DNA of 64,000 bases from Streptomyces antimycoticus (GCF_005405925.1 NZ_BJHV01000001.1:7874001-7938000), one strand, 5' to 3'; shown: positions 36,240 to 45,404, numbered from the stretch's first letter. The notes: generated from the sequence alone by a model not told the origin. A program made the numbers and translations.

Positions 36240-38219
36240 CTAGTCGTGGGGTGACCGCACGCGGTCCAGGGGGAGGTGGACGAGGGCGCCGGAGTGGTGG
36301 TCGTCGAGCGGGGCGTTGAACTCGCGGACGCGCCGCAGTTCGGTGTCGGTCAGGGCGCGGCCGTACAGACGGAACTCATCGAGATCGCCGGCCATATGGG
36401 AGCGGCCGTCCACGGCCTGGCCGAGGTGGAGGCCGAAGGGCGCGGTGCGGCTCACGGTGCCCGGGGCGTCGGGGGCGGTGACCGCGGTGCCGCCGTCCAC
36501 GGTGAGGGAGAGCCGTCCGCCGCTGCGGGTCAGGGCGAGGTGATGCCACTGCCCGTCGTTGTACGCGGCGTCGGTGGACACCGAGGCGCTGGTGAAGGTG
36601 GAGAAGCCGTTGACCGTCGTCATCAGCGCCCGGATCCGGTTGCTCCCGGGCTCACCGCGCAGCCAGACCTGCGGCTGTTTGGTACCGATCCCGCCCATCC
36701 ACAGGAACGGATGCTGCCCGGAGGCGGCCGAGTAGCGGAACCACAGGCTCACGGTGAAGTCGCGGGTGCCCAGCGGCAGTGCGGTCCGGTACGGGACACG
36801 TACCGCGTCGTCCGTGCCGTCGAAGGACATTCCGCCGCCGAACCGGCCGTCGCCGCGCGCCGCCGCGCCGCCGAGCACGGTCGCGGACCGGGCGCCGGGC
36901 GCGCGGTCGTCGGTGGTGGGGGCGGGCGCCTGGCGGGGGCCCAGCCAGTCCTCGGTGAAGCGGGCGAAGCGGATCTCGTCACGGGCATCCACCGCACCGC
37001 CCTCGTACAGCAGCCCCACCGTGTCGCGGGAGATCGCGACCATGTCGGAGTAGCCGGACCAGTCGGTGGTGACGACCTTGCCGCGCTCGACACCGTCCCA
37101 GGTGCGGGCCTCGTCCCAGGAGGAGCGGACCATCATCGTGCGTCGGCGGTCGGGGTCGGCGGGGGCCGAGAAGAGCAACCGGCTGTGGCCGTCGCGAGCC
37201 GGATCGCGCAGCCGCAGGATCGAGCCCTGCACCTGGGGGGTGGGCAGATCGGGGATGGTGCGGAAGGGCCCGGCGAAGCTCTGGCCGCCGTCCCGGCTGA
37301 TGGCGTAGTCGCGGTGGCCGAGATCGGTGCCGTCCTGCTCCCGCCCGCTGACGTAGATCGATCCGTCGGCGCGCTCCACCAGCGTCATCTCGGACGGCTT
37401 CTGACGGAAGGTGCCGTCCGCCGCGAGCGGGTAGGAGTCCATCGCGCCGATGCGCCAGCGGTTGCCGCCGTCGTCGCTGTAGGCGAGCGCGGCATGGTTG
37501 TCGGTGATGCGGCCGCCGCTGTAGCTCTCGGTGTTGAGGGTGAAGATCAGCCGGCCCTTGTGCCGGCCGTGCTGGAGCTGGATGCCGTGGACGGGGCCGG
37601 TGGCGTACCAGGAGTTCCACTGGGGCGGCATCAGCGAGGAGCTCAGATCGCGCGGGGCCGACCAGGTGGCGCCGTTGTCGTCGCTGTACTGCAGATGGGG
37701 GGAGCGGTCACAGGGGACGTCGCAGCTCTGGGAGTCGTCGCGGCCGGTGTTGTAGGTGCTGGCGAGGACGATGCGGCCGGTGCGCAGGTCCACGATGGGC
37801 GCGGGGTTGCCGTGGGTGTCGCCGCCGCCCTCGTTGATCACCTGGAGCGGACCCCAGGTGCGGCCGCCGTCGGTGGAGCGCTTGAGGACCAGGTCGATGT
37901 CCCCGGCGTCGCCGCAGTTGTCGACCCGGCCCTCGGCGAACGCGAGCAGGGAGCCGTCCTTGGCTTTGACGATCGCCGGGATCCGGAAGCACGAGTAGCC
38001 CTGTTCCTGGGCAGACTTGAAGAGGACCTGCTGTTCGAAGCCGGAGTCGGCACGGGCCGCGGACGCGGAGGAATCCGTGTCCGCGGCCCGTACCGGAAGC
38101 GGGATCAGGGCCAGCGCCGCGGCGGTGAGGAGCACGGAGGCGCGGCGCCGCCATGGTCTGGCACGGGGGTGGGGTGGTCTGGTGCGGGGACGTGTGCGGA
38201 GAACTGACGCCATGGTCAC
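36240..38219 (-). CDS. Secreted exo-alpha-sialidase (GH33) with C-terminal LamG domain
   Basis: About 659 residues from GTG 38219, preferred because GAAGGG lies six to ten bases upstream; ATG 38243 or 38213 are alternatives. A signal peptide (ASVLLTAAALALIPLPVRAA) is followed by the six-bladed sialidase domain with CFRIPAIVKAKDGSLLAFAEGR and four Asp-box motifs: STDGGRTWG, SDDNGATWS, SDDGGNRWR and SRDGGQSFA. From about residue 450 a laminin-G-like jelly roll (FTVSLWFRYSAASGQ; NDGQWHHLALTRSGGRLSL) likely binds glycans. It releases terminal sialic acids from glycoconjugates outside the cell. No sialic acid uptake genes are adjacent. Confidence 0.93.
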   Translation of the reverse strand: MTMASVLRTRPRTRPPHPRARPWRRRASVLLTAAALALIPLPVRAADTDSSASAARADSGFEQQVLFKSAQEQGYSCFRIPAIVKAKDGSLLAFAEGRVDNCGDAGDIDLVLKRSTDGGRTWGPLQVINEGGGDTHGNPAPIVDLRTGRIVLASTYNTGRDDSQSCDVPCDRSPHLQYSDDNGATWSAPRDLSSSLMPPQWNSWYATGPVHGIQLQHGRHKGRLIFTLNTESYSGGRITDNHAALAYSDDGGNRWRIGAMDSYPLAADGTFRQKPSEMTLVERADGSIYVSGREQDGTDLGHRDYAISRDGGQSFAGPFRTIPDLPTPQVQGSILRLRDPARDGHSRLLFSAPADPDRRRTMMVRSSWDEARTWDGVERGKVVTTDWSGYSDMVAISRDTVGLLYEGGAVDARDEIRFARFTEDWLGPRQAPAPTTDDRAPGARSATVLGGAAARGDGRFGGGMSFDGTDDAVRVPYRTALPLGTRDFTVSLWFRYSAASGQHPFLWMGGIGTKQPQVWLRGEPGSNRIRALMTTVNGFSTFTSASVSTDAAYNDGQWHHLALTRSGGRLSLTVDGGTAVTAPDAPGTVSRTAPFGLHLGQAVDGRSHMAGDLDEFRLYGRALTDTELRRVREFNAPLDDHHSGALVHLPLDRVRSPHD

Positions 38220-38543
38220 GGCCTGCCCTTCAGACTGCCTCATGGAGGCATCGGCATCTGGACGTCAAGGCCGTCGGGCATCGCGCCAGGAGGCATCACA
38301 CCGTCAGGACATCAAGACATCCCATGTCTCACACATGACTGCGGCAGAAAGTGTCTCGTCCTGCGGTCGTCCGGGACAAGGACCGTGCGTCATATCCTCG
38401 TGACCCTGGGCAAGTTGAGGTGAGGCGGGGCGTGAGAGGGCGGCGCCCGCCCCCGTCCGCGCCCCGCTCCCCGGCCACCCACTGCTCCGGGCCGCGCCCC
38501 GCTCCCCGGCCACCCCACGGCCCCCGGTCGCGCCCCGCTTCGG
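38220..38543. promoter_or_regulatory. Interval upstream of sialidase with 15-bp dyad and GC-rich duplication
   Basis: The perfect inverted repeat AGACAT-CCC-ATGTCT lies at 38315-38329, about 96 bp before the sialidase start, and is a candidate GntR-type operator. Closer to the MerR gene there is a direct duplication of about 24 bp (GCGCCCCGCTCCCCGGCCAC) at 38460 and 38494, with a partial third copy near 38530. No gene was found here. Confidence 0.5.
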
Positions 38544-38909
38544 TCAGCTCATGGCCGACTGGCCCGCTGTGATGACCCTGTCCAGCAGCGATCGGGACAG
38601 CTCGAGCTCCTCGATGGCCGCGGTCATCCGCTCCCGCTCCGCCCGCAGCTCGCCCAGCAGATCCGGGCAGGTGGGCACGAGGTGCTCACCGTCGTCGTCG
38701 CGGAGGCAGGGCAGGACCTGGGAGATGGTCGCCGTCGAGAGCCCGGCCGCCAGCAGCGCGCGGATGCGCCGCACCACCGCCACATCGGACACCCGGTATG
38801 CGCGATAGCCGCTGGGCAGCCGCTCGGGCTGGAGGAGGCCCTGCTGTTCGTAGTAGCGCAGCAGCCGTTCGCTCACCCCGGTACGGCGGGACAGCTCGCC
38901 GATCCGCAT
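38544..38909 (-). CDS. MerR family transcriptional regulator
   Basis: 121 residues. The N-terminal winged helix is MRIGELSRRTGVSERLLRYYEQQGLLQPERLPSGYRAYRVSDV. The dimerisation helix contains LRAERERMTAAIEELELSRSLLDRVI. A CPDLLGELRAERE segment with Cys residues near 87 and 99 (LPCLRDDDGEHLVPTCP) could sense redox or a metal, as in SoxR-like members, but the spacing is not a classic signature. It is followed at a distance by the sialidase region, and the serine hydrolase gene lies 58 bp upstream on the same strand. Confidence 0.9.
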   Translation of the reverse strand: MRIGELSRRTGVSERLLRYYEQQGLLQPERLPSGYRAYRVSDVAVVRRIRALLAAGLSTATISQVLPCLRDDDGEHLVPTCPDLLGELRAERERMTAAIEELELSRSLLDRVITAGQSAMS

Positions 38910-38967
38910 GGGCCCTCCCCCTCACGCCCCGGAACCCTCTTCACGCCCCGGAACTCTCCAACGGATG

Positions 38968-40260
38968 TCAGAGTTTACGGCTCGGGCGCACGCCATCGCA
39001 CAGGACGCGCTCGGTGAGGCTCTGCAGGGCCGCCTCGGCCCGGAGCAGCTGCTCGTCGTCGTCGGTCTTGCCGCTGGAACTGATGGTCACCGAGCGCCGC
39101 CCGCCCTCGGTGAAGCCGGTCCGCACCGTGGCGCCTTCGAGGTCGCCGCCGTGGCCCCAGCGGTAGCCGCCGCAGCTCAGCGGCTGCCGCATCATCCCGA
39201 GCCCGTATTGGGCATGGGGGAAGGCCACCTCGAAGTCCGGTCCGACGGGGACGGTCCGGCGCATCTCGGCCAGCTGCGCCGGGGGCAGCAGACGGCCGCC
39301 CAGCAGCGCGGTGAAGAACCGGTCCAGATCGCGGTCGGTGCTGATGAGCGAACCGGCCGCACCGCCCCAGGAGACGTTCCGGAGCGTGGTGTCCGTCCAG
39401 GTGCCGGAGCCGGGGAAGCGCTGGTACGTATGCGCGTACGGGGCCTTCAGTCGCGGATCGTCCCCGGGCTCATAGGTCCCGGTCAGGCCCAGCGGACGGA
39501 TGATGCGGTCGCGGACCTCCTCCGGCCATGCGCGTCCGGTGACCTTCTGGATGATCATTCCGGCGAGGACATAGCCGGGGTTGGAGTAGTTCCAGTCGGG
39601 CTCGGGGTCATCGGCCGGGGCGGGAGGGAAGTCGGGCCGGTGCTTCATCGCCCCGGCGACCACCTGCTCGGGGGAGACATGGTCGAACCGGGTCCGATCG
39701 AAGTCCGCCGCAGAGTCGCCGGTGTCATCGCTGTAGTCGTAGTTGTGGATGCCGCTGGTGTGCTGGAGCAGGTTCCTGACGGTGATCTGGCGGCCGTCGT
39801 TGCCGTTGCCGCTCACCACACCCGGCAGCCACTTGTTCACCGGATCGCTCAGCGAGAGCCGCCCCTCGGCGACCAGTTGGAGCACGACGGTGGCCACGAA
39901 GGACTTGGTGACGCTCGCGGCCCGGTAGTGCGCCCCGAACGGCACCGGACGGCCGGTGTTCAGCTCCGCCTCGCCCGCGCGGGCGTGGATCCGGCGGTGG
40001 CCGTCGCGCACCTCCACGGTCAGTCCGATGAAACCCGCGTTCTCGAGGGTCCGGGCCACCTCGCGGCGCAACTCGTCCTCGGTGAGCCGGTGGTCGGGGG
40101 AGTCGGAGCGGGGCACTACGGGCGCCTCCGGCGCTGTGGGGGCTCCGGGTGCGGAGGTGGTGGCGGCGGCCGGGACAGCGGCCGCACCGCCGAGGAGGGC
40201 GGCGGTGACGGCGGCGGCCGCGGCGAGGCGTAAACGAGGGCGCTTCGTGGGTGCGTTCAT
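38968..40260 (-). CDS. Secreted serine hydrolase, class C beta-lactamase/DD-peptidase family
   Basis: 430 residues with a signal peptide (LRLAAAAAVTAALLGGAAAVPAAA). The catalytic SxxK is SVTK in YRAASVTKSFVATVVLQL (near residue 117), YxN is DWNYSNPGYVLAGMI and the third motif is WGHGG near 370. This set fits D-alanyl-D-alanine carboxypeptidase-like esterases and beta-lactamase-related proteins. LLQHTSGIHNY is also a family landmark. It probably acts in the cell wall or as an esterase. Confidence 0.92.
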   Translation of the reverse strand: MNAPTKRPRLRLAAAAAVTAALLGGAAAVPAAATTSAPGAPTAPEAPVVPRSDSPDHRLTEDELRREVARTLENAGFIGLTVEVRDGHRRIHARAGEAELNTGRPVPFGAHYRAASVTKSFVATVVLQLVAEGRLSLSDPVNKWLPGVVSGNGNDGRQITVRNLLQHTSGIHNYDYSDDTGDSAADFDRTRFDHVSPEQVVAGAMKHRPDFPPAPADDPEPDWNYSNPGYVLAGMIIQKVTGRAWPEEVRDRIIRPLGLTGTYEPGDDPRLKAPYAHTYQRFPGSGTWTDTTLRNVSWGGAAGSLISTDRDLDRFFTALLGGRLLPPAQLAEMRRTVPVGPDFEVAFPHAQYGLGMMRQPLSCGGYRWGHGGDLEGATVRTGFTEGGRRSVTISSSGKTDDDEQLLRAEAALQSLTERVLCDGVRPSRKL

Positions 40261-40430
40261 GCCTCACCAGCCTCCGGGTACGGCGGCGCCCCGGCCATGC
40301 GGCAAGCCCCCGCGTAAGAGTGGGGACTGCCCCATGGCCGGAGCCCCTGGCAGGAGCCCCACGGCCGGAGCCCCATGGCCGGGCTGCTCCGGCCGGTCGC
40401 AGGCTCGGGGACCGGCCGACCGCCAGGGGG

Positions 40431-40502
40431 CGGTCGATCGCTCGGGGGCGGTCAGATGCTCGTGGCCGGTCAGATGCTCGGGGCCGGTCAGGCGCTCGGG
40501 GC
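40431..40502. repeat. 18-bp tandem repeat upstream of serine hydrolase and after SDR gene
   Basis: Four units of 18 bp (form CGGTCAGATGCTCGGGGC) run at 40431, 40449, 40467 and 40485. The array abuts the 3' end of the SDR gene (stop at 40506). Further imperfect ATGGCCGGAGCCCC-like repeats occupy 40332-40380. Confidence 0.75.
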
Positions 40503-40505
40503 GGG

Positions 40506-41264
40506 TCAGGCCGACGAGCCGCTGTCCACCACCAGATCCGTGCCGACTACGGAGCCCGCCGCCGGTGAGGCGAGGTAGAGCACGGCCGCCGCGATCTCCC
40601 CCGCCTCCGCTATCCGGCCCAGCGGATTCTCGGACTTCATCCGCTCGGCGCGGTCGGCCTCGGTCTCACCGGGCCGCAGGGACATGGGGGCGTCGGAGGC
40701 GCCGGGGCTGACCGCGTTGATCCGGATTCCCTGGTGGACGTGGTCGAGCGCGGCGGCCCGGGTCAGTGTGGCGACCGCCGCCTTGGAGGTGCTGTACGCG
40801 CCGAGGCCCGGGACGCGGAGGTGGGCGCCGAGGTTGGAGGAGACATTGACGATCGCCCCGCCGCCGTGGTCCTTCATATGTGCGATCTGGTGCTTCATCG
40901 CCAGCCAGACACCGGTGACATTGGTGCGCAGCACCGCCTCCCAGTCCTCCTCGCTGACCTCTCCGAGGCGCCCCTGGCCACGCATGATCCCGGCGTTGTT
41001 GACCGCGATGTCCAGTCCGCCGAAGCGGGTGACGGCCTGGTGCACCAGCTCCCGCAGTTGCCCGGAGTCGGTGACATCGGCGGGCACGGCGGCGGCCCGG
41101 CCATCGGCGGCCTCGATCAGGCGGACCGTCCCGGCCAGGGTGGACGCGGTGCGCCCCGCGGCCACCACGGACGCGCCTTCGGCGGCGAAGGCGAGCGCGA
41201 TGGCACGGCCGAGGCCGGTGCCCGCTCCGGTGACGAGGGCGGTCTTTCCGATGAAGCGGTTCAC
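40506..41264 (-). CDS. Short-chain dehydrogenase/reductase (SDR)
   Basis: 252 residues. The NAD(P)-binding TGAGTGLG is at residues 12-19, followed by NNAG (AVNNAGIMRG), catalytic Ser in NVSSNLG and YSTSK (YxxxK) near 158, and NAVSPGASDAPM. It is a classical SDR. It overlaps the MFS gene stop/start by 4 bp, so it is translated together with that exporter, both under the TetR gene at 42887. Confidence 0.94.
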   Translation of the reverse strand: MNRFIGKTALVTGAGTGLGRAIALAFAAEGASVVAAGRTASTLAGTVRLIEAADGRAAAVPADVTDSGQLRELVHQAVTRFGGLDIAVNNAGIMRGQGRLGEVSEEDWEAVLRTNVTGVWLAMKHQIAHMKDHGGGAIVNVSSNLGAHLRVPGLGAYSTSKAAVATLTRAAALDHVHQGIRINAVSPGASDAPMSLRPGETEADRAERMKSENPLGRIAEAGEIAAAVLYLASPAAGSVVGTDLVVDSGSSA

Positions 41265-42673
41265 TGCACGGCTCCTTGAGGAAGCGAGGAGGGACGGGAT
41301 GGACGGGTCCGCTGGACGCGGAGGTTCAGGGCGGCGACGAGGGCGAGCACGGCCCCCGTCGCGGCGAGGGAGACGGCATCGCTGCCGAAGGTGAGCACGA
41401 TGGCGAAGACCACGGTCGGGCCGAGCTCCATCGCCGTGTTCAGCACCCCGCCCGCGAGCCCGGTCCGCTCGGGCGGCACCCCGTGGGTGGTGAGCACGGC
41501 GGCCCCGGCGAAGGAGGCGGCGGCGCCGGCCGGCAGCAGCACCAGCCCCGGCAACAGCGCGGAGGCATACGGGGTGTGCGGGTCGAGCCCGGTGAGGGCG
41601 AGCAGGACCAGCCCGGCCGCGGCCGTGGCCAGCCCGGCGGCGGTGATGACGCGCGGGCCGAAGCGGGCTATCAGCGGCCCGGCCGCCCGCCCCGAGGCGA
41701 GCAGGGCGATGGCGAACGGCACAAAGGCGGCCGAGGTCGCCAACGGTGACCAGTCACGGTCCTGCTGGAGATGGAGCGAGAGGGTCACAAAGGTCATCGC
41801 GGTCGCGCAGGCGCTGAGCGCGATGGCCGTGAGGGCGAGGGCCCGCCGCCGGTTCAGCAGGAAGCGGGGCGGCAGCAGCGGATCGCCGGCCCGGCGCTCG
41901 GCGTACCAGAACGCGACGAGCAGCGCGGCCCCGATGAGCAGGGGCACCAGCACCCCGGCCGACGACCAGGGCAGGGCGTCGGTGACCACGAGCCCGTAAC
42001 TGGCCAGCGTGATACCGGCCGTGGCCAGCAGCGCGCCCGGCAGATCGAGCGTCCGGCCCCGGCTCGGCGCGGTGTCCGGCAGCAGCCGGGGCGCGAGGGC
42101 GAGCGCGGCCGCGGCCACCGCAAGGGGCACGGCGAAGCTCCAGCGCCAGGACAGCAACTCGGCTATGACGCCGGAGACCAGATTGCCCGCCGTCGCGCCG
42201 AGCACCGAGAGCCCGCCCCAGGTGGCCATCGCCCTGCCATAGGCGGCGGGGGTGGGGAAGACGGCCCGCAGTACGGCCATTGCGGCGGGTGCGATCAGGG
42301 CCGCCCCCGCGCCCTGGGCGAACCGGGCCATGAGCAGTGTCCCGATGCCGGGGGAGAACGGGGCGGCGGCCGAGGCGGCGGCGAAGACGATGAGCCCGGC
42401 GGTGAGGGCGCGCCGCCCGCCGTAGCGGTCGGACAGGCGCGCGCCGAAGAGCAGCAGCCCGGCGAAGGTGAGCCCATAGGCGGCGCTGAGCAGGATCAGA
42501 TCGGTCCGCTCCAGGCCGAAGGCGCGGCCGATCTCGGGCAGCGGCACGGCGATCGCCGCGAGCGTGAAGATCAGGGTGATCTGGACGGAGCCGAGCAGGG
42601 CGAAGGCGTGGCGATGGTGCGTCGTACTGGTGGCGGCGGTGCCGGTGCCGCGCGAGGTGTCGGCGACGGTCAT
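41261..42673 (-). CDS. MFS drug-exporter-like transporter (14-segment type)
   Basis: 470 residues with about fourteen hydrophobic segments. IALPEIGRAFGL-like start (AVPLPEIGRAFGLERTDLILL), FGARLSDRYGGRRALTAG (loop 2-3) and GAGAALIAPAAMAVLRAVFP are typical of DHA2 drug:H+ antiporters. It is cotranscribed with the SDR. A 13-bp motif TTGACCGATCGTT just upstream is repeated at the TetR gene promoter. Confidence 0.92.
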   Translation of the reverse strand: MTVADTSRGTGTAATSTTHHRHAFALLGSVQITLIFTLAAIAVPLPEIGRAFGLERTDLILLSAAYGLTFAGLLLFGARLSDRYGGRRALTAGLIVFAAASAAAPFSPGIGTLLMARFAQGAGAALIAPAAMAVLRAVFPTPAAYGRAMATWGGLSVLGATAGNLVSGVIAELLSWRWSFAVPLAVAAAALALAPRLLPDTAPSRGRTLDLPGALLATAGITLASYGLVVTDALPWSSAGVLVPLLIGAALLVAFWYAERRAGDPLLPPRFLLNRRRALALTAIALSACATAMTFVTLSLHLQQDRDWSPLATSAAFVPFAIALLASGRAAGPLIARFGPRVITAAGLATAAAGLVLLALTGLDPHTPYASALLPGLVLLPAGAAASFAGAAVLTTHGVPPERTGLAGGVLNTAMELGPTVVFAIVLTFGSDAVSLAATGAVLALVAALNLRVQRTRPSRPSSLPQGAVQ

Positions 42674-42683
42674 CTGTCCCCCA

Positions 42684-42707
42684 ATATTTGACCGATCGTT
42701 TTAATAT
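42684..42707. promoter_or_regulatory. Putative TetR operator at MFS/SDR promoter
   Basis: A dyad centred on CGATCG and bounded by ATATT/AATAT lies 11-34 bp upstream of the MFS ATG. Its core TTGACCGATCGTT (42688-42700) matches 12 of 13 bases of the motif at the TetR gene promoter (43496-43508, read on the other strand). Confidence 0.65.
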
Positions 42708-42787
42708 GCGGGCATACGAATGGGCTCTGTCTCACTCCCGTGATCGTGATGTGGTGCGGCCCGGGCCGAGGCGGGTCCGGCCGCTAC

Positions 42788-42871
42788 GTCGGGCCGCCGA
42801 GGTCGGGCCGCCGAGGTCGGGCTGGAGAGGTCGGGCTGGAGAGGTCGAGTCGGAGAGGTCGGGTCGGAGGC
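42788..42871. repeat. Six 14-bp tandem repeats
   Basis: Units of the form GTCGGGCTGGAGAG start at 42788, 42802, 42816, 42830, 42844 and 42858, degenerating from one end to the other. They lie just past the 3' end of the TetR gene (stop at 42887) and upstream of the MFS promoter. Confidence 0.78.
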
Positions 42872-42886
42872 GTCAGGCCATGGAGG

Positions 42887-43471
42887 TCAGTCCAGCAGTG
42901 CCAGCGCCTGCTCCGCGGCGTCCCGCACCCGGGCCGGGTCGTCCGACGCCTTGCCGACCACCCGCAGCCCCTGCATCAGCACGAACAGCATCCGCGCCAG
43001 TGCGCGGGGGTCGCGGTCCTCGGAAAGCTCCCCCTGGGCCTGGGCCCGTATCAGCGCGGAACACAACGGGGTCTCCACGTGATCCCAGCTCAGCTCCACC
43101 CGGCGGGCGGCCGCCGGGTCATGTGGGGCCAGCTCGGCCGCCGTGTTGGTCACCAGGCAGCCGGCCAGCCGCTTCTCCGGGGAGGCGGCCTCCTCGGCGA
43201 AGCGCCGCACCACCGCCCGCACCGCGGGCAGCGCCGGGCCCGGCTGGGACAGCTCGGTCAGCAGGGACGGGTCGCGCGTCTCCGCATAGCGGTCCATGGC
43301 CTTCAGATACAGCTCGTGCTTGCTGCCGAAGGTCGCGTAGATACTGGCGCGGCCGATGCCGAGATAATCGACGAGGTCCGCCATCGAGGTCGCTTCATAG
43401 CCGCGCTGCCAGAACAGCTCGAGAGCCGACTGCAGGGCGGCCTCCGGGTCGAATTCCTTCGTTCTGGCCAT
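42887..43471 (-). CDS. TetR/AcrR family transcriptional regulator
   Basis: 194 residues. The helix-turn-helix at about 8-55 (FDPEAALQSALELFWQRGYEATSMADLVDYLGIGRASIYATFGSKHELY) is standard. The C-terminal domain contains KRLAGCLVTNTAAELAPHDP, as in TetR proteins of the AcuR/NemR-like group whose Cys can react with electrophiles. It is upstream of the MFS/SDR pair on the same strand. The shared TTGACCG-N-TCGTT motif at its own and their promoter marks it as the likely repressor. Confidence 0.92.
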   Translation of the reverse strand: MARTKEFDPEAALQSALELFWQRGYEATSMADLVDYLGIGRASIYATFGSKHELYLKAMDRYAETRDPSLLTELSQPGPALPAVRAVVRRFAEEAASPEKRLAGCLVTNTAAELAPHDPAAARRVELSWDHVETPLCSALIRAQAQGELSEDRDPRALARMLFVLMQGLRVVGKASDDPARVRDAAEQALALLD

Positions 43472-43508
43472 GCCTCAACCGTAGCACCTAACCAGAACGA
43501 GCGGTCAA
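43461..43508. promoter_or_regulatory. Putative autoregulatory operator at TetR gene
   Basis: AACGAGCGGTCAA at 43496-43508 matches the reverse complement of the MFS-promoter motif at 12 of 13 positions. An overlapping 7-bp inverted repeat GTTCTGG (43461-43467)/CCAGAAC (43492-43498) spans the start codon. Confidence 0.6.
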
Positions 43509-43651
43509 GAACACTTTCGAGTGAAGGCCCGGATCTGGAACGCATGTACGGGACCCGGTGGCGCGGTGTACGAGCCCGGTAGGGGCCGGCCGACGCAGGG
43601 GGCGCTCCTCGTCGGCCGGCCCGCCAACCCGTGCAGCGGGCGGACCGCTTC

Positions 43652-44527
43652 TCAGGTCCCGCCGACCGCTGTCCGCAGAGCGAGTCGCTGCTCGCCCGCG
43701 TACACGTTCATCGAAGTGCCGCGGAGGAAGCCGACCAGGGTCAGCCCCGCCTCCGCCGCCAGATCCACCGCCAGCGAGGAGGGCGCCGACACCGCCGCCA
43801 GCACCGGGATCCCCGCCATCACCGCCTTCTGCGCCAGCTCGAAGGAGGCGCGGCCCGAAACCATCAGCACCGACCCCGACAGCGGCAGCAGACCCTGCTG
43901 GAGCGCCCGGCCCACCAGCTTGTCCACCGCGTTGTGCCGGCCCACGTCCTCCCGCAGGTCCAGCAGCTCACCGTCCGGGGTGAACAGCCCCGCCGCGTGC
44001 AGCCCGCCGGTCCGGTCGAAGACGCGCTGCGCCGCGCGGAGCCGGTCGGGGAGCACGGAGAGCGTCTCCGGCTCGATCCGGACCGGAGGGCTTACGCCGT
44101 TCGCCCCGTCTCCGAGGCCGTCCGCGACCGGCCAGCGCGCGGTCGTCCGCACCGCGTCCAGGCTGGCCTTGCCGCACAGCCCGCAGGAGGACGTCGTATA
44201 GACGTTGCGCTCCAGGGTGATGTCCGGGACCGGCACGCCCGGTGCGAGCGTCACATCCACCACGTTGTAGGTGTTGGAGCCGTCCTCGGTGGCGCCCGCG
44301 CAGTAGACGATGTTCGCCAGCTCGTCGGCCCGGCCGAGGACGCCCTCGCTCACCAGGAACCCGGCGGCGAGGGCGAAGTCGTCGCCCGGTGTGCGCATGG
44401 TGATCGCCAGTGGTTTGCCGTTCAGCCGGATCTCCAGCGGCTCCTCCGCCACCAGGGTGTCCGGCCGGGTGCTGATCGCCCCGTCCCGGATGCGGATGAC
44501 GCGGCGTCGCTCGGTGACCCGTCCCAT
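43652..44527 (-). CDS. fdhD: Formate dehydrogenase accessory sulfurtransferase FdhD
   Basis: 291 residues from ATG 44527 (MGRVTERRRVIRI). The catalytic CxxC is in TTSSCGLCGKASLD near residue 122, DVGRHNAVDKLVGRAL is the central signature, and VLMVSGRASFELAQKAVMAGIPVLAAVSAPSSLAV is the conserved C-terminal stretch. FdhD transfers sulfur to the molybdenum cofactor so that formate dehydrogenase is active. It is the last gene of the formate operon, five bases after the iron-sulfur protein gene. Confidence 0.95.
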   Translation of the reverse strand: MGRVTERRRVIRIRDGAISTRPDTLVAEEPLEIRLNGKPLAITMRTPGDDFALAAGFLVSEGVLGRADELANIVYCAGATEDGSNTYNVVDVTLAPGVPVPDITLERNVYTTSSCGLCGKASLDAVRTTARWPVADGLGDGANGVSPPVRIEPETLSVLPDRLRAAQRVFDRTGGLHAAGLFTPDGELLDLREDVGRHNAVDKLVGRALQQGLLPLSGSVLMVSGRASFELAQKAVMAGIPVLAAVSAPSSLAVDLAAEAGLTLVGFLRGTSMNVYAGEQRLALRTAVGGT

Positions 44528-44532
44528 GTCGA

Positions 44533-45404
44533 TCAGTCCCGGTTCTGTGCGTGGTTCTGTACGTGCTGGTACCCGAAACGGCCCTTGATGCACAGGTTCC
44601 CGTGGGTGACGGGATTGTCGTGCGGCGAGGTGACCTTCACGATCTCATTGTCCTGCACATGGAGGGTGAGGTTGCACCCCACACCACAGTAGGCGCATAC
44701 CGTCGTCGTCTCCGTCTGGGCCGACTCGTCCCACGCCCCGGCCGCCCGCATGTCGAACTCCGTCTTGAAGCTCAGCGCGCCGGTCGGGCACACCTCGATG
44801 CAGTTGCCGCAGTAGACACACGCGGAGTCGGTGAGGGGCGCGTCGTGCTCGGTGGAGATCCGGGCGTCGAAGCCGCGGCCCGCGACCGCGATCGCGAAGG
44901 TGTTCTGCCACTGGTCGCCGCAGGCGTCCACGCACTTGTAGCAGAGGATGCATTTGTCGTAGTCGCGGACGTACAGGTCGTTGTCGACCTTCGGCTCCTC
45001 GTCCACCCGGGCGGCGTCCGCGCCGAAGCGGTCCGGCTCGGCCCCGTACTCCTCGATCCACTCGGCCGCGCGCGGGGTCGTCGACAGATCGGTGGAGGAG
45101 GCCAGCAGTTCCAGGACGACCTTACGGCTGTGCCGGGCGCGCTCGGTGTCCGTGCGCACCTCCATGCCCGGCTCCACCCGGCGGGAACAGGCCGGGGCGA
45201 GGGTGCGGGCGCCCTCCACCTCCACCACACACACCCGGCAGGCGTTCTTCGGGTGAGCGTGTCGCCCTGGCACAGGGTCGGGACGTCCTTGCCCGCGGCG
45301 CGGCACGCGTCCAGCAGGGTGCTGTCCTCCGGGGCGCGGACCGGCTCGCCGTCCAGGGTGAGGTCCACCAGACGGCGCGGGGGTCGCAGCGGTATCGCGG
45401 TCAC
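44533..45404 (-). CDS. Iron-sulfur protein equal to the detached N-terminal part of a formate dehydrogenase alpha subunit, frameshifted here
   Basis: Starts at GTG 45404, overlapping the preceding gene's stop (GTGA). The first frame gives LVDLTLDGEPVRAPEDSTLLDACRAAG and VPTLCQGDTL, a 2Fe-2S ferredoxin domain. Near 45255 the reading moves to the frame PKNACRVCVVEVEG; one missing C explains this, and with it the protein has 290 residues. Downstream are DKCILCYKCVDAC and CVYCGNCIEVCPTGAL (two 4Fe-4S clusters) and CAYCGVGCNLTLHV (the Fe4S4 domain normally joined to the molybdopterin domain). It carries electrons between the catalytic subunit and the NuoEF-like subunit. Confidence 0.88.

Noticed and set aside
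42788..42871. Tandem array considered as CRISPR
   Set aside because: Units are contiguous with no unique spacers and no cas genes are present; the same holds for the other arrays.
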